Positions 1-13,000 of a stretch of DNA of 64,000 nt are shown piece after piece. Position 1 is the stretch's first letter. Each line of letters starts with the position of its first letter. Origin of the DNA: Neocallimastix lanati (nom. inval.) (taxonomy: Eukaryota; Neocallimastigomycota; Neocallimastigomycetes; Neocallimastigales; Neocallimastigaceae). A program made the position numbers and the translations under genes. Where the stretch lies: positions 62,001 to 126,000 of the forward strand of contig JACVTC010000190.1 in assembly GCA_016946835.1 (NCBI GenBank). Reading direction: 5' to 3'. Below the pieces are notes generated by a model. The model was not told the origin of the DNA, made no database searches, and saw only the letters and a program-made list of their open reading frames with translations.

Positions 1-3000
1 TGCTTCTCACATTTTGTGTTTGTGCAGGCAATAATGGCATTCTCTAGTCCAGTACTTTCTCCATTTACATAATATTGTGTATCTATTCCTTCCATTATTG
101 TCATTCCTACACATCCATCCTCTTTAGTACATTTAATCAATTGATTGGTATCACCAGTCTCAGAGTAATTTGAATTGATATAGAGACCTTCTTGAACTTC
201 ATCTGATTTCTTCACAATGCATGTCACTTTTGAATTATTTGAATTATTAGAGCATTCAATAATACCTTTTTTTAATGTAATATTATCAGATGAAGTTCCT
301 TCATTCTTTTCTGCATTTAAATAAGTTTCATTATTACCTGTGGTGGCACCACTACTACTTATACTACATCCGAGTTTTTCACATTTTATTAATGGCTTAT
401 CATTCTTTGTTTCTCCGTCACTATTAACATACACATCATTTACATTACCATCTTGCAATTCACAAACTGACTTTATACATACAATTAAAGCATCTTTCAT
501 CTTATTACTATTTTTATTTCCAGTATTTACAAAATATTGAGGATTTTCATCAGAATTCATAGAATCTTCCGATATGTTAGTGGCCTTACATGTTTCGGAA
601 TTACATTTAATAATTTGATTAACTTTATCGGGATCTGGATAACTTCCATTTAGAAAGACATCACCATCATTACCACTAATGGCTTTACAGGTTATTTTTT
701 CTCCATTCTTTTTACATTCTATCAAATCGCTATTAGGATCACCATTAATAAAGTATTGAGGTTTATCATTATCCGCAGTAGATGGCTTAGAATAGCATTT
801 GTTACCATCACAATAAATTATTTGATTTGGATTAGAAGAATCGATAAATACCCCATTATCAATAGTGGGAATAGGTACTACTTTTTTACAAATTTTTTCC
901 CCATCAATAACTTCACATTTAATTATTTCCTCTCCACTCAAATAATATTCATTACTATCTGTTGAAGCCCCTGTAGATTTTGGTTTACAACCACTCTCAT
1001 CGCAAACAATCAACTGACCAGTATTATCATCAATAAAAGTATCTTCTTCACCTAATTTGCTAACTGTACATTTTCCTTCATTAATTGTTTTAATGCATTT
1101 AATTATTCCACCTTCATTTTCTTTTCCAGCATTAACAAAATTATATTCAGTTTTTTCGTCGGTATATTCAATTAATTTTTCTTTACATACTTTATTTTCA
1201 CAGATGATAAGTTGATTCTCATTTTTATCATTATCATAATTGGAATTAATGTAAACACTACCCTCACTCGAAGTTATTGAGTCACAAGTTACTTTGTTAT
1301 CTTCATTTGCAATACATTCAATGACATCACCTCGATAGTCACCAGAAGTATCTGAATCTCCTGAATTAAAGTAATATTCTGGTTTATCTGGTGTAGCTCC
1401 ACTCTTAGCTAATTCACAACTACCATCTTCACATTTAATAAGTTGATTTTCATTATCAGTTTTACCAAAGTTTGAATTTAAAAAAACTTGATTTTCGTTT
1501 TCAAATTCATCAAATTTTTCAATTGTAATGCATTTATCATTATATGAACATTCAATAAGAGTATTAACATTATTATCTGGATCTGTGTTAATATAATATT
1601 CAGTTTTTTTTGGAGTCGAACCATTATATTGAGCAGTACATTCAGTGGTAGAACAAATAATGATTTGCTTTTGATTATAAGTACTTATATATACATTTGT
1701 TGGTAATTGATTTTCAATTAATCTACAAGTAGCCTTATATTTCTTTTCTTCCTCTTCACGTTTTCTTCCATTAACCGTTATTTCTTCCATAGTACATTTT
1801 ATTACAGCATTATTAATTCCATTACCTTCACCATGAACATAATGCTCAGTATTGTCATATGCTTTGATATTATTATAGTCTTCACATTCAGTATCTGATG
1901 TACATTTAATCAAATAATTTTCATTATCTTTTTCTTCACCATAATTACTATTTATATAAAAGACTTCAGAAGCTTCATTGGTAATGTTTGCTTCTTTACT
2001 TTCACATTTACTATTTGATTCACATTTAATAAGGGGTAATTTTTTATTATCATTACTTATGCAATCCCCAGCATTAATATAATAACTCTCAGCTCCTTCT
2101 GCTTCTGAAGTTATACATTCTATGAAGGAAGCATCCATTCCACTATAATTTTTATTATAACAAATAATTAATGGTTTTCCACTTTCACCATTTTCATTAG
2201 TGGCATCTACTTTAAGATTACCATTAAGAAAAATACTGTTACTTTCAACTGATATTGTTTCACATGTACCCGAACATTTAATAAGAACAGAAGAATCATC
2301 AGCGGCCTTGTCAGCATTTTTAAAATAAGTAGGAATATTACTATTACCTAACATATTTATATTTTCAGTAATACTTAAGCATTCCTCTGTGTTACATTGA
2401 ATAAGTTTACTATCATCATTATTTATATATATGTCATTCGGATTTCCATCATAAGCAATACAATAGGTTTCATCAGGACATCTAATTAATGCTTTAGGTA
2501 ATTCATTTGAAACCTCAGCATTTATATAATAACCCTTATTTGGTGAGATTAATTGACATTTAGTTCCTTTTTCACATTTAATTAACCAATTATAAGAATC
2601 GTTTTCATTATTTCTTTTTCTTTGTTTTTCTTCTTTTTTAATTAAAGAACTAGCATCAAGATAATATCCTAATCCAGCTTTTATATCACATTCTTCAATA
2701 CTACCTTTTACAGTACAATCAATTAAACCATCATCTAAACTTTCAGCACTCCAATTCAAATATATGCCTTCATTAATTGCTTCGGAGTCTTCTGCTACTA
2801 ATACTGAATTTTTAGTTAAAGCAAGGAAAACAATTTCTCCTTTATTCTTACCATAAATTTCATTAACATTATTATTTTTAACATTATTAACTCGAAATGC
2901 TACATATCTTACTTCATCTTCTTTTGTTGGAAGAGGAACTCCTAAATTTTTACCGAAACAAACTTCTTTACCATTATCTCCTTCTCCTAATCTCCCTTCA

Positions 3001-4060
3001 TCTCCATCAACACAGGGACCTGAATTTTCCAAAATGGTACATCCTTCCCGCTTCCATCCATTACATTGAAGAACTTTATTATCTCTGGATATCAAATATC
3101 CCTTAACAAGGATACATTTTTCTTGTGGTAAATTCTCACCTTCCTCAAAAGTACACTGATAAGCCATAATATTTGGTGTATCCATAGTAGGCTTTTCAAT
3201 ATTTTTCCCATTATTATCATAAAATAGAATGGCTTTTCCAGCTTCAGTAAGTTCTACATGATTTTTTCCATTGATATTTTCACAAACTTGATTAACTTCT
3301 GTTTGAATTTTACTATTTTGAAAATCCCAACAATAAACTTCATTTATGCAACTACTTTCGCAGGTTGCCAATGAAGTATCTTCAAGGTAAATAATACTAC
3401 CATCTTTATTAATTTTAACCGAAATTGTTCTTTCTTCATGAACCCCTGGGAATACATTAGCTTCAACATCAATGGATTGATAACTTGTTTCGCATCCAAT
3501 TTCTACTTTAATAGAAGTACTTTCATTGATTTTTATTGAAATACCATCAGCATCATTATTAAGACTTCCAGGCCCAGTTAAATTTAATTCACTTATTTTT
3601 ATTTCTTCACAAATAGAGTCAGCACATCTAATAATCTTTTTTTCTGTACTATGTTGCGGTGCAGAATCTATAAAGTATCCATTAAAAGTACTACCTTCAA
3701 TGACACATTCAGGTTTTTCTCCATTGAAAGTACAGGTAATAAGTTTTTCATCACCACTTACATAATGTTCCTTCTTTTCTTCACTTGCATTACTTTCAAA
3801 TGAAGAACAATAAACTTTATTATCAGTATCCACTTCACAATAAATTAAATGACTTGTATCTCCTGCATCAATAAATGTAGATGACTTATTAACTTTTTCC
3901 AATTTACAGGTAATATTTTCGCCTTCGCTTGAACAGTGAATAACAGCATTTCCATTAGCATCTGGATAATAGCCATCCTCAGCTTTTATGATAGTACATT
4001 CTGAATTTTGACATATGACAATTATATTACTTTCCTCAATAGTATCAGTGATTATAATAT
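1..4060 (-). repeat. Short Cys/Tyr-Tyr protein repeats (roughly 25-37 aa each)
   Basis: In the C-terminal part of exon 11 the long modules give way to a run of short units of the type LIKC....C followed 12-20 residues later by YYIN, YFIN or VYINS. Roughly 35-40 units fit in this stretch by eye. They are acidic and rich in Asn, Ser and Gly, with paired Cys, and the array is still running at the window edge. This is the section that most resembles the repeat described for anaerobic-fungal scaffoldins. The dockerin-binding role is not demonstrated by sequence. Confidence 0.7.
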
Positions 4061-7000
4061 TTTCTTTAATAAGATAATAACCATCCTTTTCATCTGGCTT
4101 TCCAATGATTGATGATCCGGAATTACCAATGAATTTTTGATAATTATTGGTTGATCCTATAGCTATCATATAATCCTTACTTTGATCTATTACCGAATAT
4201 GCATTACCATTATCATTTTTCATGCATACCTTCAGTTGTGAGCCATCATAACTAACATAATTATATTCTAATGGTGAACAGTTATTTGTTTTTTCTCTTT
4301 CTTCCCATTTTCCAGATGTATTATCATTTGTATACATCATGCCATCAATATTCATATAACCAATAGTTTCGATACATTCACCTGATTCACAAAAGAAGAG
4401 ATAAACTCTATCTTCACATGAAAGTTCTGAAGAAATATCTTCATAGATATTTCCTTCATTCAATTGTTTATATGCTCCTATACTTCTTTCATCATTAAGA
4501 GAGTAGCTACCATTATCTGAAAGGTAGAGATAATAATTTTCTTGAGGATTAAGATTAGAATTTGGAACTTTAATTACATAATTTCTATCCTTTCCTTCAA
4601 AATATTCGTCATTAACTATATAACTAATAGATCTTTTATTTGAATATTTAATCATTTTTTTAGCTTCTAATGGACTTCCAGCTGTCACAGCATCAAAAGC
4701 GATATAATTTCCATCATTATCCTGAGAAAGTTCAACACTAATTTCATCTCCTAAACAAAGATAATATTTGGTAGATTCTTTAACAATATGACCAATTTTT
4801 TCTTTACAGTAATTAGATTTTATTGAATTAACCTCAGTCACGTCTCCATATTCAGTAACACCTATTTTATTTGCTGTTGAAATATAATATTTTGTACCTG
4901 ATATAACATATCCAGATACCAGTTTACAAGTGTTCATCTCTTTTTCACATCCATAGATACCAACTCTTTCTTTAGAAGAATCATTTTCAAGATCATTGCC
5001 AGTAGCTGTAGTAATCACATTTCCATCATTTTTACTGACTTGATAACCATTTTCTATAATTTTTAATATTATTGCTTTTGACATGGCTTTCACCATAATA
5101 TATGGAAAAGCTATACCTTTACTGAATAAACTAGTTTGGGTAGCATCAAATACATATATATTACTATTAATTATATCAATTGAATCATTATTATTTAAAC
5201 AGATTTTCCAATCCTTAATAAGATCACCAATTTTATTACAATTTTTATATGGTACAATTCTTTCTCTTGTACCATCAATACTTAAAGAATAATAACCAGG
5301 GTCATTATCGGTAGATTCTAAATAACCATAAGTTTGTCTACAGATTTTCGTATCGTCACAATAAAACAATCCTAGACTATTTAAACCTTCTTCAATAGTA
5401 GTGGATGTTGAAGGCAAACTAAATATTTTTGCATTATCTAGTATAACTCCGTTTAGTCCACTGGAAATCGTTCCATTTATATCACCAATAGAGAATATAC
5501 CTTCAGTAGCACGAACCAATAACGTCCCTTTCTTAATAAGATAGTCTACTTTTTTATTTGTTTCACTAATGAATGTTATGCTTTCATTATTATCAATACA
5601 AAGTTCATAATCACTATTAAGTTTTCCAATACTTTCACTGGATAAGCAATCATTAATATCAGTTATGGCTAATTTTTTGTTCATATTTGTATAATTATTT
5701 TCTAATGTGTTTTTTATTTCGTAATATTCATTGTTATCTTTGATAAAACCAGTATTCGAAAGACATATACCATTTTTTCCACAATTAAAAAGTAATAATT
5801 TTTTAATATCTCCTTCGATATTAGTTAAATCATGTTTCATCATTGCCTCTTTATCAATAAGATTTGGTCCAGAGTCTCCATAAAGATTGTTTAAGATAAT
5901 AGAATTGTTGTTTACATTTGCTACAATAGTTCTGCCATTATAATCAGTAAATGGGGTGTCACTCTGGATTGAAGGAATGATAATATTCTTAGTATTCCAG
6001 TCTATGGTAATTCCAAATGAACATAATTTTCCATCATTATTCAATTTTCCATTTTCTTCACTTGAACATGAACCCGTTAATTTTCTTGCCTCATTGTTTA
6101 AACTAGTTGGATTATATATAGAATAATATTTTTCATCACTGGATTTTAAATATCCCACAGTTTGCTTACAAACTTTACCTGTTTCACAATTAAAATACGC
6201 CAACTGTTTCAACACTGGAGTGATAGCAGAACTGATTGCTGATAAAGTATTTAGAACTTCCGATGTTTCTATGTTCACTATATTGGCTCCATTCTCAATA
6301 GTTCCTAATGATTATAATAAAAATTAATTAAAAATTATTAACTTCAGAATTCTTCATAATAAAAAAAAAATAATATATATATTAATATTTTTTTTGGTAT
6401 CATTTATTTATTTTTTACACATAAAATTTCAAGAAGATAGATTAAAACCATTTTTTAATTACATAATTACTGATAAATAAAAATTAATATTGATTTTTCA
6501 TTCTATTTATTTACCTTTCAAATCTTCAATTGTGAATATATTTTCAATGGCACGTATAAATTTAGTATCATTACCTTCAAATCCGATATAATATTCTTTT
6601 TGATCGCTTGATAAAAATTCTATACTTTCCATGCCGAGACAAAGGTTACCATAGGAAAGCAATTGTCCACCATCATTACTACTGGAGCATTCCGTTAGAA
6701 ATTTTTCATCTAATAATAATTTATTTTTTGTTTCTTGTTCACTAGCTTCAATGGAATAATAGTTATTTTCTATTTTAACATAGCCTTTAATAGAGGTACA
6801 AATACCTTCTCTGTTACAAATACAAAGTATAGTTTTGCTAATATTATCCTTGACGACAGACGTTGCACTTTTCATATGGGAAACAAAAAGATTCACCCCT
6901 TTTTCCTTGTAATAATTATCCAAAAAAAAAGCTTTACCATTGGATCGAATAATTATATTTTTATCACTAATTACTTTAGAAAATATACTAGTATTTATAG

Positions 7001-10000
7001 TTGAAATAGAATATATGTTACTTTCTGTTATTGAATGTTTTATTGGATTAGAATTATCATTTTTTAGACAAAGTTCTCCATTTTTCTGTAATTTACTGAC
7101 ATCTGTATCATTACTGCATGATGGTTCCGAAGTAAAATCCACTATATTTCCATTAGAAGAATTAATATCAAATGAGTAATATTTTTTTTCATTACCAATG
7201 TCAGTGGAAGCCAAATAACCATAAGTCTGTTTACAAATTTTATCATTTTTTTCACATCTAAAAAGGGCCAAATTACCAATATTGGGGGTTAATAGAGAAG
7301 CTTTTAAATTTTCATCAGACATGCTAATTATTTTTGCTTTTTCACAATCAATCAAATTTATATCTTCTAAATTATTTTCATCTATAGTACTAGTATCATC
7401 ATTATCTATTAAAATATAATGTAGTATATTTTCGATTATTAATTATTAAAATGTTTTTAAAGAAAATAAGTTAACAATTAATATTGTTTTTAAAAAAGAT
7501 AAAAAAAAATAAAAAATAAAACTTTATAAATAAAGTATATTTTAAATATTTAGGTTTTCTATTATTTTTAATAATAATATAATTATTACTTAATTAAAAT
7601 AAAATTTGTATTCTTAAAAAATAATATTAATAATCTATTTTATGTTGTTCTTTTTTTTATACTTTAATTAATATTTATTTTAACTATTATATTTATTATT
7701 TTTTTATTATTAATATAATACAAATAAATATTATTTACCATTCAATGTTATTTTAGCAATAATATGATCTATTGATTTAACAAACTTATACTGTGAATCT
7801 TCATAAATAATATAATTATTATAACTAGTTGGGAATGATGTACTGTAAGTATCACCAATACAAAAATCATATGTTGATTTTAATAATTTACCGACGTTAT
7901 TTGATGAACAACTATCTTTGTAATCACTATCATTCATTTCTGATGATTCTGAAATTTGAATTTTATAATATATACTACTAATATGTGCGTAACCTTCCGC
8001 TCGAGTACAGACTCCTTCAGTTTTACAGATATAAAGAGATAAGGCACTTGCAGAAGAAGGAGTACCATTAATTCCGATTAATTTATTAGAATCAAATAAT
8101 TTTACACCATGATTGTCTGAAGCTATAAAAAAAATATTAATAAAATATTGAATTAGATAAAATTAATATTAATAATGAAGTTTGTATAATTTTTTAATAA
8201 TTATTATTTCTAATTTCTTAATATTATTAAATATATATTAATATTCTCTTCATATATTTATTAATAAATAGATATAAATCTAAAATAAAAGTTTTATCTA
8301 TTTATATATATAATTTAACATTATTCAATTATTTAATAAAAAATAGATTATTTTTATTTAAATATATCATATAAATTGTATTATCTAAAAATAAAAAGAT
8401 TTATACATCTCTGAATTTAAAAATATATAATAATGTTGAATAAAAAATACATTTTCAAGTATACATCTAATAATATTTATATTTCCTGTTATATTATCCT
8501 TTTTAACAATAGTTATATTTCTTGAATTATTTCATGTTTTAATTAGTTTATTTTGAAATTAAATTTTTTATATTTAAATCTTTTTTTTTTTTTTTTTTTT
8601 TTGTTTGTTTGTTTGTTTTTATTATTTTTTATAATATTTGTTTTATTACGTTTTCTTTTTTTTTTTGAATAAAATGATTTTAAAACAGAAAAAAATTGAA
8701 ATAAAAATAACAAAAAAATATTATAAAATTAAAAAAAAAAATAATATAAATTAAATGTACTTACTATCAATAATATTTTCAAAAACAAATGAATTGGTAT
8801 CAGAGAAGATTAAAATATTTTCATCTGATATGTTTGCAAATACAGAACTAGAGCTGGGAGGTTTTATTATATAAGTTATTGATTCATTTGTTTCCCCAAA
8901 ATCCCCTTCAGAATTACCTAGACAAAGCTTTTTCGAAGATCCTAATTGCCCAACTAAATCAGATGAACATACAATGTTTAGAGTAACAAGATTATTATTA
9001 CCATTCCAACCAATGGAGTAGTATTTCGGGGTATCATTATTATTAATTTTAATATAACCAATGGTTCTTTTACAAGATAAATCCCCATTGTTATTAACTT
9101 TAATACAATAGAAAAGCCCAATATTTGGCAAATCTAATGTGCTTTCAGTAACGCTTGTAAGATCTATTTTTTGAGAACTTTTAATATTTATTATATTTAC
9201 TCCAGGTTGAAGTTCTTTTATTTAATAATTATTTTTATAATAAAAATTAATTATAGATATTAAAAAAAATTAAAAAAAAATAATATATATATTAATGATT
9301 GTTTCATACTTTATTATTTTTTAATACAAATTTATATACATATAATTATAAATTAATTAATTACCTTTAATAACAGTGATTAAAAATATATTTTGTATTG
9401 AAGTTATAAACTGATAGGTATTGTTTTCATTTATAATATAATTTTTTTTATCATTGGAATCCGTTAAGAATGAGACAGCTTCATTGTCATTACCATTAAT
9501 ACATAGTTTTCCTTCTGTGATTAATTTACCTATATTGTCATTACAGGAATTTCCTAATTGGTCAATTTTATTGGATTGACTATCTTTACTTATGGAATAG
9601 TAGTTTCCACTTCCATTGGTAACAAAACCACCTTCTAGACTACAAATACCTGAAATTTCACAGCTATAAACTTTTAATTTTGTTTTATTTTCTGTAGTTA
9701 TATTCCCAACTTCAATAACAACATTGGAAGCGGTGAGTAAAATTTCATTACCTCTATAGAAATTATCATAGAAGATAGCATTGGATGTGGAATTGGTTAA
9801 AATCGAATTGTTAGTATTATCAGTAAATACATTATTAGCAACAGCATTAATAATATATATACCTTCCCTTATAAATTCAACATTCATAGATTCATCATTT
9901 AGACAAAATTTATTTGATGTAGCATTATTGATTGTGTCCGAAGTAATGCTTCCAATTGTTTCAGAATTACAGTATTTTGATGTAATGGCAGATTTAGTTC

Positions 10001-13000
10001 CTTTTACATTTATTTCATAAATGGTATCCGCTCCTTTCAAATATCCATAGGTCTGTTGACATTTTTTAATAGTCCCATTGAGATTACAATTGAAAAAAAA
10101 GAGATTTGTCAAAGTTTCTGTTTTAATTTCTTTATCAAAAGATTTAAATTTCGATATAGTATTTTCGATCAAATAAATATTGAGACCATCATAAGGGTGC
10201 TCTAAATAACGTTTAAAATTAAAATAATTATATATAATTAAATAAATAAACATGATTGTAATTGTAAATACAATAATAAATATTAAAGAATTTTAAAGAA
10301 TTTTTTTAAAAAACAAAAAAAATAAAAAATAAAAATAACAATTTATTGAAAGTAAATATCTAAAATATTTTAAATATCTGAAATAACTAAAAAAAAATAT
10401 AATGAAAATAAATTTAAATAAAATTAAAAAATATAACTAAAGATAAAAAAAAACTAGTTCTTAAAAAGAAAAACAATTGTAAAAAAATAATTTTTTATTT
10501 TTTATCGTATTTGTAAATTAGGAAACATATAAATAATACTATCAATATTAGTTTTAATTTACCTGTTATTTCTACTTTTGCGATCAGTCCTGGTGCAGTT
10601 TTCACTAATACAGGTTTAGTGTCAATTTCGTAAATAATGTAATTTTTTACTTTTTCCGGGTAACTTTCACTATCTGTACCTCCGGTACAAAAACTATGAT
10701 CTGATTTTAATTTACCAGTACTCGATTGTGAACATTCTTCAACAAAATGACTGTTTTCCATTTTTCCATACCCATGAATTCCAATATTATAATAATCATT
10801 ATTATTTTTTGCATAACCATCAGCTGAAAAACATACACCTTCTGTATTACAAATATACAAGGATAATACTTCATTATTACTAATGGAAGTAGGGCTAATT
10901 AATTTATTAGATTGGAATAATTTTACACCTCCATCCGTTGAAACTATATGAATAATATATATATAAATATTATAAAATATATTAGAATAAAAATATTATA
11001 TGATTATTATTTTAACTTCTTTTTTAAAAATTTTTATATTGTTTTCTTTAATAAAATTCAAATAAATAATTAAATAATTATAAAAAAATTATAGATAAAA
11101 AATAAAAAAAATATGACAAAAAAAAAGGAATTAATCTTTTTTCACATTTTTATTATGTGTTTAATTTTTTTTAATAATTTATATTTTTTTTAAATCTTAT
11201 ATATTTTTTTTAAATCTTTTATGCCCTTTATTACTCGATTTTTAACTTTTTTTAGTTCTTTTTCCTTTAATTCTATTTTTTAACTCTTTTAAATTTCTTT
11301 ATTTTTTTTTCATTTTACAATTTCCTTTTTCTCTAATTCTTCTCTTTTATTTTAATATATTTTTTTTTATTTTTTCTTTATTTTTATTTTTTTTTTTAAA
11401 TTGTTTTCTAATTATTTTTGTATTTTATTTTTTTCTATTTATTTAATTATTTAATATATATATTTTTTTTCTAATTATTTTTTCTAACTCTTATTTTTTA
11501 AGATTATTTCTATTTTTATCTTTACTATTTTTTTTTTGGTTTATTTTTTTTATTTATTAATTATTTTTCTCTTTTTAATTTCTTTTATCTTTTTATTTTT
11601 TTAATAATTCTCTTTTAATTAATGCCATTTATTATTTCTTTGCTTTTTAATATTTTTAATATTAATATTCTTAATTATCTTTATCAATTTTAAACAATCA
11701 TTATTTAAAGTTAATTTTAGTTCTAATTTAATTGTTTTATACAATTCCGTTTTTAAATTACTTTTTTTCCTCTTTTAAATATTTTGTCTAATTCTTTTTT
11801 AATTCAATACTATATTTATTATTAACTTATTTTTCATAATTATATCATAATAAAAAAGAGAAAAAATATATATAGTAATATAGTAATAGTAATTTTTTTT
11901 ATAAAAAAAATAAAGAGACTTTAAATAATATATAGACCTACCATCTACAAATTTATCATGATAAAACGCATTGTCAGTAGAAGAAATATAAATATTTATA
12001 TCTCGCTCTTGGGAAAAAACAGATCCACTACCATTAGATATAATATATGAATCGGAATTGGTTAATGTTCCAAGTGAATTTGAATTAAGACAAAGTTTTT
12101 GATCTGGTGTAACTAATTTTCCTACATAGGAATCACCACATGTAGGTTCAATGACAACTTTACTATTTTTATGATTAGAATGTATTTCGTAGTACTTATT
12201 TGAGTTATCTTTAATATAACCATATGTTCTTTTACATATTTTTGTGGTATGACATTTAAAAATGGCCAAATAGGGAAGGTCGTCAGTTTTAATGGTACGA
12301 GTTGACAGATTTATTATTTCAGCATTGTTTAAATTAATTAGATTTAGTTCTGAACCACTTTCTTTTATTTATATGTATAGTTTAAAAAGAATATTATAAA
12401 TAAAAATAAATCATATAATAAAATTATTAAATAATTATTAAAATTAAATAAAATTTAATGTATTATTATTAATAAAAAATTAATAATACTTTTATTCATA
12501 TAAATAAATAAACATTATTAATAATAATAAATAATAAAAAAAATTTTAAAATTAAATAATAATGAATTAATAATAATATCAATATTATTATTATTATATA
12601 TTATTATAATTTTTTATTTTTTATTATTTATTATTATAAGTTGAAAAAGAAATAAATAATTTATTTACTAATTAAATTTAAATTAAAAAGAAATTGAACT
12701 TCTTTTTTAAGTAATTAACAAAATACTTTAACAAATGAAAATAAAAAAAAGTTATTGTTATATACCTCCAGTAGTAGTTACAACTATGAATAAATTCTTT
12801 TTAGCAATGACTAATTTATAATTTGTTCCATTATAAGTCATATAATAATTAATGGTGTTATTACTTATGAAGTTAATGGCATCATTATTAGATTCAGTGA
12901 TACAGAGCTTTCCACCTTTAAGTAGATTATTAATAGTACAAGTATCTGACAAAGGTTCAGTAATTTCAGTTGGACTAGAATTTGTTATTTTGTAATATTT

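Noticed and set aside
340-965. Plus-strand open frames of 60-70 codons within exon 11
   Set aside because: They are antisense shadows of the giant gene, whose minus-strand frame is continuous there.
6735-7179. Plus-strand frames of 79-89 codons
   Set aside because: Antisense of exon 10; no domain and no independent start context.
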